A stretch of DNA of 64,000 bases from Arthrobacter sp. ZGTC412 (GTDB lineage: Bacteria > Actinomycetota > Actinomycetes > Actinomycetales > Micrococcaceae): contig NZ_PJII01000013.1 of assembly GCF_002929215.1 (NCBI RefSeq), positions 1-64,000 on the forward strand, written 5' to 3'. Both the position numbers and the translations under genes were made by a program. A model generated the notes under the pieces. It was not told the DNA's origin. It saw only the letters and a program-made list of their open reading frames with translations, and searched no databases. The first letter of the stretch is position 1; every line of letters begins with the position of its first letter. Below are positions 8,598-16,634 of this stretch, piece by piece.

Positions 8598-10526
8598 ATG
8601 TCGCTGAGAACACAGGTAATGGCATGGCTGGCGCTGCTGGTGGGCGGGATGCTGTCGCTGGTCTGGGCCTACACCTACGGCAGCGGCGCGAACCCCGGCC
8701 TACTGGACAGGACAGGCCCGGCCGTGACCTGGGGCCTGCCCACCGCCAAGTTGGTGTTCAACCTCGCCAGTGCCGGCACCATCGGGGCCCTGGCGCTGGC
8801 GATCTTCGCACTCCCCCACGGTGGAGCCCCTCACCAACGGGCACTTCGACTTGCCGGATGCTCGGCGGCGGCCTGGGCTGTGGCCGCCGCGGTACACACA
8901 TGCGCAAGCTTCCTGCTCCTTGCCAACCGGGCACCTACGGCGGGATTCGGTAATGAATTCCTGACGTACCTGACCAGTATTGACGCCGGCCGTGCCGGTG
9001 CCCTCAGCACCCTCTTAGCCGTGGCCGTGACACTAATGTGCTTCCGACTCAAGAGCCCGCGCATTCTTGCCGTCACCGCCGTCGTGGCTTTCGCAGGGCT
9101 GTTGCCGCTGGTCATGAAATCCCATGCGGCCGGCGGCACCGACCACGCCGACAGCACCACCGCCCTGTTCGTCCACGCGGCCACCGCGGCGGTCTGGCTC
9201 GGCGGCCTCCTGGCGCTGGTAGTGCTGCGACCAGTGCTGCTGGCGGGTCAGCTGGGCGTGACGGTACGCCGGTACTCGACCCTGGCGCTGATCAGCTTCA
9301 TCGCCCTCGCAGTCTCAGGATTTTTGGGCGCCCTCAGCAGAATCAGTACGGTCGAAGCCCTGCTGAGCCCCTACGGTGTGATCGTCCTGGCCAAGGCCGG
9401 AGTCTTCGTCATCCTCGGGCTGTTCGGGGCGCTGCACCGGCGCTGGTCGGTGGGCCGCATTGAAAAAAACCCGGCCCGGGGCGGCAGGTACTTCGCCGGC
9501 CTCGCCGTCGTCGAACTCGCCGTCATGGGCGCCGCCTCCGGGATGGCTGCGGCACTGGCCCGAACAGAGCCTCCGCCGGCCGCCGGGTCCGGGAAGACGT
9601 CCGCCGGGGACTTCGCCGCCGGGCTGCCCGAGCCCGGCGTCTGGGAATACATATCCCGCTGGGCCCCTGACCCGCTATGGATCCTTGCCTGCGGCTTCGC
9701 CGTCGCTGCGTACCTGGCCGGCGTGCGGCGCCTCCAGGCCGAGGGCCGGTCCTGGCCCGCGCACCGCACGGTGGCGTGGCTTGCGGGAATGGCTGTCCTG
9801 TTCGTTGTCACGAACGGGGGCGTGCACGTCTACCAGGGCTACCTGTTTAATGCCCACGTACTGACCCAGATGATGCTCACCGCCGTGGTGCCGTTACTGC
9901 TCGTCCCCGCCGCCCCGCTGACCTTGGCCAAAGTGGCCGTCAGGGCCAGAACCGACGGCAGCACCGGAGTCAAAGAGTTCCTGGAACGGTCCGTTGAACC
10001 GGTTCTGGCAGCCCTGCGCAGGGATCCAATTCTGACCATGTTTATCCTCGCCGCGTCCCTGCTCGTCATCTACTACACCCCTCTGCTCGAATGGGCGGCC
10101 GTGGGACAAATTGGCTACAGCATCATGACCCTGCTCGCCCTGCTCACCGGCTCTCTCGCCACCGCGGCGCTCACCGCGGCCCCGGACCACGGGGCCGGCA
10201 GCAGCTCACGCAACCGGCTGTTTGTCCTGGCAGGAATGGCCGGCGTCTACGCTTTCGGCGGGTTGAAACTCATGGAGCAGGCACCTGCAATGGAAGTGCC
10301 CTGGTACACCTTGGTAGGCCAACCCTGGGGGTTGTCTCCGGCTGCTGCCGCGGAACTGGGCGGCCCCATTATGTGGTCCATCGCAGCCATGTCACTCGCC
10401 ATCACAGCCGCCATGGTCATGGTTCGCCGCGGCCAAAGCCCACGGAACCAAAATCCGGGGCCGTCGGACAGCAGAGCCCGGGAGTCCGCGTCTGTACATG
10501 AAGAACTGGCCACTCCCTCTGCCTGA
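8598..10526 (+). CDS. CopD-CtaG fusion: copper uptake and cytochrome oxidase assembly membrane protein
   Basis: The 642-residue polytopic protein combines a CopD-like half (about 1-330, with HAATAAVWLGGLLALVVLRP) and a CtaG/caa3-assembly-like half (about 350-600, with THGGVHVYQGYLF-type and WYTLVGQPWGLSP segments). Such fusions are common in actinobacteria and are thought to move copper across the membrane for oxidase maturation. I chose ATG 8598 because GGAAGGGG lies just upstream; the frame is open to a TTG at 8550 without a ribosome site. It is followed by a small membrane protein and YcnI, forming a copper-related cluster. Confidence 0.9.
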   Translation: MSLRTQVMAWLALLVGGMLSLVWAYTYGSGANPGLLDRTGPAVTWGLPTAKLVFNLASAGTIGALALAIFALPHGGAPHQRALRLAGCSAAAWAVAAAVHTCASFLLLANRAPTAGFGNEFLTYLTSIDAGRAGALSTLLAVAVTLMCFRLKSPRILAVTAVVAFAGLLPLVMKSHAAGGTDHADSTTALFVHAATAAVWLGGLLALVVLRPVLLAGQLGVTVRRYSTLALISFIALAVSGFLGALSRISTVEALLSPYGVIVLAKAGVFVILGLFGALHRRWSVGRIEKNPARGGRYFAGLAVVELAVMGAASGMAAALARTEPPPAAGSGKTSAGDFAAGLPEPGVWEYISRWAPDPLWILACGFAVAAYLAGVRRLQAEGRSWPAHRTVAWLAGMAVLFVVTNGGVHVYQGYLFNAHVLTQMMLTAVVPLLLVPAAPLTLAKVAVRARTDGSTGVKEFLERSVEPVLAALRRDPILTMFILAASLLVIYYTPLLEWAAVGQIGYSIMTLLALLTGSLATAALTAAPDHGAGSSSRNRLFVLAGMAGVYAFGGLKLMEQAPAMEVPWYTLVGQPWGLSPAAAAELGGPIMWSIAAMSLAITAAMVMVRRGQSPRNQNPGPSDSRARESASVHEELATPSA

Positions 10527-10641
10527 CGGTAGCGGCTGGCTGGCTCTTTGACTCAGGGGTGGCGTTACAAGGTATTTCCGGGATAGTCCCGGAAGGCTGA
10601 GCACTGAACCGACAAACAAGGTCCGAGCGCTGGAGGCGGAG

Positions 10642-11253
10642 ATGAGTACACGCTTGCTGCGTCTCGTGCGTCCGCTTCTGGTGACCGGAACCGTTTGGTT
10701 GCTTGCGGCCGGTGCGCATGTCGTCGGCGGAGGTACGCTTCCGGCGATGGAGACCTCGACGGCGTTGATCGCACTGGTCTTCCTGGCCGTCATGTTGGTA
10801 CTGGGCCGCCGATTGTCCATGGGGAGAATTGCCGCCGTCGTTGGCATCGGGCAGGTACTGCTCCACCAGGCCCTCAGCCTGCTGTCCCATGAAGCCCCCT
10901 GCGTGAGTTCGCCGCACGGCGGTCTGCACCAGGCCGCCCCTGCCGGCGGGTGCCTGACCGGGGCCCCCGAACCCCTCATGCACGCCGACCCTGGGCTTGC
11001 TATGCCGCTGGCGCACATCCTGGCCACCGCTGCAACTGCGGCCCTATTAAACAGGGCAGAAGCAGCACTGTGGCGGGTCGTCGCCTGGTTTCGCCCCCTG
11101 ACGCAGGCCCTCCAGCCCATCACCATCTTTTGGTACGGACAGCCCCGCGTTGGCTGCGGTTCCAGCCCAGTACCGACTCCCTGGCGGAACCACCGCGCCG
11201 CCGGTATCCGGGGGCCGCCGGCGCACGGCGTCTCCCCCAGTTGGCCGATCTGA
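10642..11253 (+). CDS. Hypothetical membrane protein in the copper cluster
   Basis: The 203-residue protein has about four hydrophobic segments (LLVTGTVWLLAAGAHVV, TALIALVFLAVMLVLG, IAAVVGIGQVLLHQAL, and AHILATAATAALL). A His/Cys/Met-rich loop lies between the third and fourth (SHEAPCVSSPHGGLHQ ... LMHADPGLAMPLAH) and could bind metal. GGAGGCGGAG precedes the ATG. A comparable protein is often encoded between CopD and YcnI genes in actinobacteria, so a copper role is plausible from context only. The last 40 residues are Pro/Arg-rich and cytoplasmic. Confidence 0.75.
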   Translation: MSTRLLRLVRPLLVTGTVWLLAAGAHVVGGGTLPAMETSTALIALVFLAVMLVLGRRLSMGRIAAVVGIGQVLLHQALSLLSHEAPCVSSPHGGLHQAAPAGGCLTGAPEPLMHADPGLAMPLAHILATAATAALLNRAEAALWRVVAWFRPLTQALQPITIFWYGQPRVGCGSSPVPTPWRNHRAAGIRGPPAHGVSPSWPI

Positions 11254-11352
11254 TTGCACAGGCCGGCGGAGGGAACGCTGCTGCCGTCAACCTACAATTT
11301 GCTGCCCTCCAAGCTTCCGATCCTGGGCGGCACCCAGCAAAGGACTTTTCCC

Positions 11353-12084
11353 ATGGAAACCAAGCGTTCCCTCAAGGTGGCTGCCATTGGGGCAGCCACT
11401 GCCACTCTTATGACCTTCGGCCTCGGTGCGGCCTCCGCGCACGTGACCGTGACGCCCGACGCCCCCGCAGAAGGCGCCTCCACGCAGGTGACTTTCAGGG
11501 TTCCCAGCGAGTCGAAGACCGCCACAACCACAAAAATCAAGGTGGATTTACCAACCGATACTCCATTCACCTCGGTCCGGGTAAAGCCTGTTCCGGGCTG
11601 GACCGCTGAGGTGGTCAGAGGTCCGCTGCCGCAGCCGGTCACCGTGAACGGTGCCACCATCACCGAGGCACCCTTGTCAGTGTCCTGGACCGCCAACGAC
11701 GCACCAAGCCAGTTGACGGAGGATCAATACCAGATGTTCTCCGTGCATATCGGGCGGCTTCCGAAGTCCGGTAGCACCGTGATGCTGCCGGTAGCGCAGT
11801 CCTACTCCGACGGCAGTGTCCGGAACTGGGATGATCCCGTGATCGAGGGCCAGGGCGAACCCGAGGACCCCGCCCCATCCTTCGTGACCACTGCCGCCCA
11901 GCCGGCACAACAACATGGCCACGCCGACACAGCTGCTGCAACCCCAGCCACTGAAGCGGTGGCCTCGGTGAGCTCGGATGCGCCCTCGCCGGCGCTGATC
12001 TGGGCAGCCTTGGCAGCCGGGCTGTTGGGGCTCGCCGCAGGCATTGCCGCGTTCTTCCGCTCGGGCCGAACCCGGAGGATCTGA
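11353..12084 (+). CDS. YcnI family copper-binding membrane-anchored protein (DUF1775)
   Basis: Starting at ATG 11353 (AGGA just upstream) the protein has 243 residues: a signal peptide ending AASA, then mature HVTVTPDAPAEG. The exposed N-terminal His30 and the conserved Trp in VPGWTAEV are the known Cu(II)-binding determinants of the YcnI domain, which covers about residues 30-175. A His/Ala linker (QQHGHADTAAA) leads to a C-terminal transmembrane helix and a basic tail. It would act as an extracytoplasmic copper metallochaperone with the upstream CopD-CtaG protein. A longer reading from 11254 lacks a plausible signal peptide. Confidence 0.92.
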   Translation: METKRSLKVAAIGAATATLMTFGLGAASAHVTVTPDAPAEGASTQVTFRVPSESKTATTTKIKVDLPTDTPFTSVRVKPVPGWTAEVVRGPLPQPVTVNGATITEAPLSVSWTANDAPSQLTEDQYQMFSVHIGRLPKSGSTVMLPVAQSYSDGSVRNWDDPVIEGQGEPEDPAPSFVTTAAQPAQQHGHADTAAATPATEAVASVSSDAPSPALIWAALAAGLLGLAAGIAAFFRSGRTRRI

Positions 12085-12091
12085 TTGCCAG

Positions 12092-12147
12092 GCCCCTGCC
12101 CGGCGTCGTCACACCAAGCGTGAGACAGCGCCGGGCAGGGGCTTTTT
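12092..12147 (+). terminator. Rho-independent terminator after ycnI
   Basis: Arms GCCCCTGCCCGGCG (12092-12105) and CGCCGGGCAGGGGC (12129-12142) are perfectly complementary over 14 bp and are followed by TTTTT (12143-12147). It lies 7 bases after the ycnI stop and would end the copper operon. Confidence 0.92.
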
Positions 12148-12155
12148 AACGTCCA

Positions 12156-12190
12156 GGAACGGCTCCTAGGGAATCCCTAGGAGCCGTTTC
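12156..12190. repeat. Perfect intergenic hairpin around GGCTCCTAGGG
   Basis: GGCTCCTAGGG (12161-12171) and CCCTAGGAGCC (12175-12185) pair perfectly across a 3-base loop, and flanking bases extend the stem to about 16 bp. It follows the ycnI terminator by 8 bases. It may be a second terminator or an operator; no T-run follows on the plus strand. Confidence 0.6.
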
Positions 12191-12339
12191 CGTTCCTTGG
12201 GAAAAACCAGTCATCGTGTCCCCGGACCGGGTGCTGCGGTCCCCTTCAGCGGGACAGTAACCAGCGTTTCCATAAGGTGAACTTCCTACTTTGTGAACAT
12301 GCGTAAACCTCTTACGTACCAAAGATCAGTGAGGTTCTC

Positions 12340-14640
12340 ATGAAAACTGCACCACACGAACCAGGAAAGCGGGGAGTCCGCGTCCAAGGTTATGGGAGGG
12401 CTGGGATCGTTGCGTCGGTTTCCGCCGTCCTCTGCGCAAGTTCCCTCCTGGCCATCCCCTCCGCCAACGCCGCCGTCCCGGAGTTCCCCAACAACGTGGT
12501 GGTCTTCCCCGACCGCGACTTCGTCACCATTGAGGGCTACCAGGAAAGGATCGGCCAGACCGCCACGGTGGAGGTCAAACGCGGCGGTGAAGTTATCGGT
12601 TCCGCGCAGAGCGAAGTGGTGGCCGGGGACGTAGCTTTTGAAATCAACCACCCCGGCGGAGTCTGCTGGGGCGCAGGGACAGGGTTGGCTGTCACCCCCG
12701 ACATTAGGCCCGGCGACGCCGTAACCATCAAGTTCGGCGGCGTCGAGGCAGGGACAACCACCGTCCAGGACACCTACGTCAATGGTCCCTCCGTCCGCGA
12801 GGGCAACACCGTGATCGTCAAGGGTCATGTCGCGCCGGGGGTTAGCACTGAGCGGATGGAACAACGCATCGTCGAGCCCGCCCTCAAGGACACCAGCGTG
12901 GGGCGCCGCGACGCCCGCGCGGTCGCCGGAGCGGCAGGAGGGGACGACGGTTACATCTCCCGCCTTGAATTTGGCCTTGACGGCCCGAACACCTTCACCG
13001 CCACCTACGAATTCGACGAGGAAGCCGCCGCCGTGATTGCGGCTGCCGCCGGCGGTGCCCGCGCCATGGCCTGGGAAGCATCGGATGCGGACGACAACCG
13101 GCAGGGCTTGACCATTGCAGAGTATGGCGAGCTGGGCGGCCCCGGGATGGGCGGATGCCCGAACGGACCCCTGCAGACGGGCCCCAACGGGCCCACGGAT
13201 GTAAAGGCGGCAAAAGTCAACGGCGAACTCAAAGTGAACTGGACGCCCGCCAAGGCCATCCCCGGGACGCCGGCCATCACCGGCTACCGCGTCACCGCCG
13301 TTGCTAAGACGATAAACGGCGCCGAGCGGGTGGAATCCGGTGTTCGCATCAGCGACCCGAAGGCCGCAGGCACCACCATCAAGGGCCTTTCAGCCGACGA
13401 ACAGTACGACGTCCAGGTAGTGTCGGTCAGCAGCGTCGGTGAAACGTACCCGGCCATCGGCGCCATCCCCGAAACAGACACGACATCCCCCTCAGTGACG
13501 GCCTCGCCCGAGGGCGGTACCTTCAAAACCGCGCAGGAGCTGACGCTGACAGCCAGCGAACAGGGCAGCGACATCTACTACACGCTGGATGGAACAAACC
13601 CTGTTTCCGCCGGCGCCAGTGCCCCCGGCTCAACCCTTTACAAAGAGCCGATCAAGGTCACCGCAAACACCGCCTTTACCTACGCCGCCATCGATCCCTC
13701 GGGCAACGTTTCCGGGAACAAGACCATCGAGTTCAAGATCACCAACGATCCCGTACCGGCTGCCCCGGTCATCAGCACGGCTCCTGTCGCCGGGCTGGGA
13801 ACGGCTGAAGTGTCCTGGACGGCACCCGACGCCGGTGCGGCGGGGCTCACCATTAGCGAGTACTCGGTTCAGGCCTACACTGGCACTGCCGCCTTTGGAG
13901 CGCCCAAGAAGGTCGCCGGGGACGTCACCAAGCTGGTCTACGACGGGCTGAACGGCGACACCGAATACTGGTTCACGGTCACCGCCAGCAACACCAACGG
14001 TGCAGGGGAACCCTCAGCGAAGAGTGCTCCCGTCACCGTGCAAGGTGCAGTTGTCGCGATTGCCGGCCCGGATCAGAGCGTAGCCCGGCGTACCACGGCA
14101 ACCCCAGTCACCCTGGACGGCACCGGATCCACAACCCAGGCCGCCGGAACCACCGCCAGCCACAAGTGGGAGCAGGTCCTGACAGGGTCTACGGATCCGG
14201 ACAAGGTCACCCTGAACGCCAGCACCACGCTGAAGCCAACCTTCAGCCTGCCGGTCTACAAGACCGGCATGACCAACAACCCGCTCACCTTCAAGCTGAC
14301 GGTCACCGTCGGCACGACTGTCCGGACCGATCTGGTCAAGGTAACACCCGTTCCGGACAAGGTCACCATCGCCTCGGCTACATGGAGGAGTGGCGATATG
14401 CGGGTCAGCGGCAGCGGCAGCGTCCCTGGCGCCACGATCACTATCTTCAAAGCCAGTGCTACTGGCACTCGCACGGTAGTGAGCCGGGTGAACGTCACGG
14501 CGGCAGTCGCTCCGGCAACCGGCGGCACCTGGAGCCTGCGGCTGCGTGATAACGCCGCCGGCACCAGCAACCCCGGCAATCTTTGGATCGAATCCAACCT
14601 CGGAGGCACCGCCGGACCGCTGTCCACCACGAATAAGTAA
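12340..14640 (+). CDS. Large secreted multidomain protein with fibronectin-III, chitobiase-like and Ig-like modules
   Basis: This 766-residue protein has a signal peptide ending SANA (about residue 44). After an N-terminal beta domain (45-260) come a fibronectin type III module (about 285-380, GPTDVKAAKVNGELKVNWTP), a chitobiase C-terminal-like module (about 385-465, with IYYTLDGTNP), a second FN3 (about 470-565), a PKD-like region (about 570-665) and a C-terminal Ig-like domain (about 670-766). There is no enzyme domain, sorting motif or terminal helix, so it is likely released or adhesive. GTGAGGTT precedes the ATG. The last domain resembles the extension of the multicopper oxidase at 6414. 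Confidence 0.85.
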   Translation: MKTAPHEPGKRGVRVQGYGRAGIVASVSAVLCASSLLAIPSANAAVPEFPNNVVVFPDRDFVTIEGYQERIGQTATVEVKRGGEVIGSAQSEVVAGDVAFEINHPGGVCWGAGTGLAVTPDIRPGDAVTIKFGGVEAGTTTVQDTYVNGPSVREGNTVIVKGHVAPGVSTERMEQRIVEPALKDTSVGRRDARAVAGAAGGDDGYISRLEFGLDGPNTFTATYEFDEEAAAVIAAAAGGARAMAWEASDADDNRQGLTIAEYGELGGPGMGGCPNGPLQTGPNGPTDVKAAKVNGELKVNWTPAKAIPGTPAITGYRVTAVAKTINGAERVESGVRISDPKAAGTTIKGLSADEQYDVQVVSVSSVGETYPAIGAIPETDTTSPSVTASPEGGTFKTAQELTLTASEQGSDIYYTLDGTNPVSAGASAPGSTLYKEPIKVTANTAFTYAAIDPSGNVSGNKTIEFKITNDPVPAAPVISTAPVAGLGTAEVSWTAPDAGAAGLTISEYSVQAYTGTAAFGAPKKVAGDVTKLVYDGLNGDTEYWFTVTASNTNGAGEPSAKSAPVTVQGAVVAIAGPDQSVARRTTATPVTLDGTGSTTQAAGTTASHKWEQVLTGSTDPDKVTLNASTTLKPTFSLPVYKTGMTNNPLTFKLTVTVGTTVRTDLVKVTPVPDKVTIASATWRSGDMRVSGSGSVPGATITIFKASATGTRTVVSRVNVTAAVAPATGGTWSLRLRDNAAGTSNPGNLWIESNLGGTAGPLSTTNK

Positions 14641-14668
14641 GTCACCAATAAATAGAAAGCCCCACCGT

Positions 14669-14710
14669 AGCCCGGTGGCTCCCGGTAATTTTTCCGGAAG
14701 CCGCCGGGCT
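14669..14710 (+). terminator. Strong hairpin after the secreted Ig-like protein gene
   Basis: AGCCCGGTGGCT (14669-14680) pairs with AGCCGCCGGGCT (14699-14710) with one G-T pair. Inner CCGG arms enclose a loop containing TTTTT. It lies 29 bases beyond the stop codon at 14640 and is placed as a terminator, although only a weak T-rich stretch follows. Confidence 0.6.
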
Positions 14711-14763
14711 TCGGCGTGTCCCACGACGGGCGTGTCTCTGGTTAAGGCCCGCGGAACGTACGA

Positions 14764-14807
14764 CGACGGCAGGTTGCCTTTCCCAGAAAGGTAACCTGCC
14801 GCCGTCG
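14764..14807. repeat. ACGACGGC-type inverted repeat
   Basis: CGACGGCAGGTTGCCTTTC (14764-14782) is nearly complementary to the arm ending at 14807, with one mismatch and a 3-base bulge. Its ACGACGGC ends are shared with intergenic hairpins at 45191, 54072 and 55418. Confidence 0.65.
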
Positions 14808-14847
14808 AACCCCAGTGAAGCCGAGCGTGTGCGTCTCTGACAGCGTC

Positions 14848-15071
14848 GCTGGCACTGCTCCTGATGGGCCGCCGTGCGGCTGAAGGAAGGGTCACGAGGC
14901 GCTGGCATGCGCGGGGCAGCTACCTGCTGCCTGCTGCGAGGTGCCGTGACCGCACTGGTGAATCTACGCGGCTTGGTAGCAGTGCTCGCAGGAGTTGAGC
15001 TGCCTGGGCAGTTGACATCACGCTGCTGTTGGCTTCGCTGGCACTACTTCAGGTCGGCCGTCGTGCGGCTG
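14848..15071. repeat. Diverged 35-bp direct repeat pair
   Basis: The 35-base segments 14848-14882 and 15037-15071 both start GCTGGCACT and end CGTGCGGCTG, matching at 29 of 35 positions by eye. The origin is unknown. Confidence 0.5.
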
Positions 15072-15127
15072 TGTGTGGCAAGAGTTCACGGGATCAACTG
15101 CACTAAGGCAGGGTTACGCAAGAAATG

Positions 15128-15183
15128 AGGGCCTCCTGGCCTTGAGATGAGTGTGGTGGCTCAAATCAATACCCGGAGGCCCT
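15128..15183 (-). terminator. Hairpin after the minus-strand kinase operon
   Basis: AGGGCCTCC (15128-15136) and GGAGGCCCT (15175-15183) are perfect complements, with a nested TTGAG/CTCAA stem inside. Reading the minus strand, it begins 18 bases after the kinase stop, so it probably ends that operon. Confidence 0.6.
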
Positions 15184-15200
15184 AGCCCCTCATATCAAAT

Positions 15201-16634
15201 CTAGGTTGCCTTCAACACTGCTGAGTCCCTGCTGGAGGACTTGGCAGCAAGGTGCCGGCCGGCGAAACGGAGGGCGGGAGCGGCCACGCCGAACGCTGCG
15301 GTGACAGAAGTTCCGGCCCCCGGTGCTGAGCGGACTTCAAAGGTGCCGCCGGCCTGCCGAATGGTGTCCCCGAGGATCCTCAGGCCAAAATGACCTTCGG
15401 TGCGGGGTTCGCTGGGGTTGAAGCCGACGCCATCATCGGAAACTGTGAGCTGCGTCCGCTGGCCGGCCTGCCAGACCCGGATTCCGACCGATTGCGCGGA
15501 GGAATGCTTGCTGACATTGACCAGGGCTTCCCGCGCCACACGGTACAGCAGAACTGCCCGGTCCCGGTCGAGCACCAGCTTGTCCGGGATTTCAACCGTG
15601 AGGTCAATTCCACGCTCCACCAGGGGTGCCTCCAGCCTCGTGAGGGAAGCCTGGAGCCCGAGCTCCTCGAGGTCGGGGGGATAAAGTTCACTGGTCATGG
15701 CCCGCAGTGTGCGGATGTTGTTCTGCAGCATCGTCCGGGCATTTACGAACACGGGCTGCAGCTCAAGCGGACCGCGGCGCTCCTCCGATTCCAAGGCGTA
15801 CGCCAGCCCGGACAAGTCCTGGATGACCTCGTCATGGAGTTCGCTGGCGATCTGGCGGCGCTCCTGGTCCGATGCCTCTATAGCGCAGCGCAGCATTGCG
15901 TTGCGCGCCGCCTGGTGTACCTGCATCCTCCGCGCCAGGCGGACGGCCGGAACCAGTTGCGTCAGCTGGAGGACCGCCAATGACAGCGCCATTGGCGGAA
16001 CCATTCCCATCAGGACTGCTTGTTGTTCGAGGCGGACTCCGTCCCCGGAAGAGTACGTTTCGAAGATCATCGGGGCCCCATTCTGGGAAGCGGAGCGGGC
16101 GTAGACTTCCACGAGTTCGCCGGAGTTGGCCTCAAACTCGTTTTCCTCCCCGGTTTGGGTTTCAAAGGTTGCCGTCGCCGGCCCGCCTTCAAGAAGCTCG
16201 CGCGCCCACTCCTCCTGTTCGAAATCCTGCCCGATGAGCGACTCGACATCCGAGTAGACCACGCAGCCTTGCTCGTCCCACACCTTAATCCTCAGGACAC
16301 CGCTCTCCGCCAGCCACGGTGCCAGCCTCTGGTCGAGCAGTTTCACTGCGGCGGGGTCGCGGGCAAGGAGCTGCTCAGTGATGAGCGGCCCAACCACGTT
16401 ATCCGCAAGGCGTTGCGTGATGTCCCGGGCATTGGCCAGGGCATGCCGTTCCGCTTCGGCACGAACCCAGAAGGAAACCGGGATGGCAACAAGGAGGAGG
16501 GCCGCGAAACCGGCAATGAGGAACCGCGCCACAGCTGCCCGGACCTCACGCCGCTCAGCGGCATCACGGTCAATGTTGGCGGCATGAATGGGCTCCCCCG
16601 AAAAAAGTTTGCGCACGGTGAGTCTGCCGGTCAC
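15201..16634 (-). CDS. Sensor histidine kinase, HisKA_3 (NarX/LiaS) class
   Basis: From a GTG at 16634 that overlaps the preceding stop (GTGA) the product has 477 residues. The N-terminal region has a transmembrane helix (FLIAGFAALLLVAIPVSFW), an extracytoplasmic sensor domain of about 150 residues, and a second helix near MGMVPPMALSLAVLQL. The dimerisation domain contains ERRQIASELHDEVIQDLSGL, whose His is the autophosphorylation site. The ATPase domain has EALVNVSKHS (N box) and DDGVGFNP with HFGLRILGD (G boxes). It follows and overlaps the SARP-receiver gene, its likely partner. A GTG at 16676 is an alternative start. Confidence 0.9.
   Translation of the reverse strand: MTGRLTVRKLFSGEPIHAANIDRDAAERREVRAAVARFLIAGFAALLLVAIPVSFWVRAEAERHALANARDITQRLADNVVGPLITEQLLARDPAAVKLLDQRLAPWLAESGVLRIKVWDEQGCVVYSDVESLIGQDFEQEEWARELLEGGPATATFETQTGEENEFEANSGELVEVYARSASQNGAPMIFETYSSGDGVRLEQQAVLMGMVPPMALSLAVLQLTQLVPAVRLARRMQVHQAARNAMLRCAIEASDQERRQIASELHDEVIQDLSGLAYALESEERRGPLELQPVFVNARTMLQNNIRTLRAMTSELYPPDLEELGLQASLTRLEAPLVERGIDLTVEIPDKLVLDRDRAVLLYRVAREALVNVSKHSSAQSVGIRVWQAGQRTQLTVSDDGVGFNPSEPRTEGHFGLRILGDTIRQAGGTFEVRSAPGAGTSVTAAFGVAAPALRFAGRHLAAKSSSRDSAVLKAT

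Larger units (their letters stand above)
14641..15200. other. 560-bp convergent intergenic region
   Basis: No convincing gene is visible; an 84-codon plus-strand reading at 14874 is rich in Cys, Arg and Leu without a ribosome site. It holds hairpins at 14669-14710 and 14764-14807, a diverged direct repeat (14848-14882 and 15037-15071), and a hairpin next to the stop of the minus-strand kinase gene (15128-15183). Confidence 0.6.

Noticed and set aside
14874-15128. 84-codon plus-strand frame in the gene-free region
   Set aside because: Unusual Cys/Arg/Leu composition, no ribosome site, and it spans a diverged repeat.
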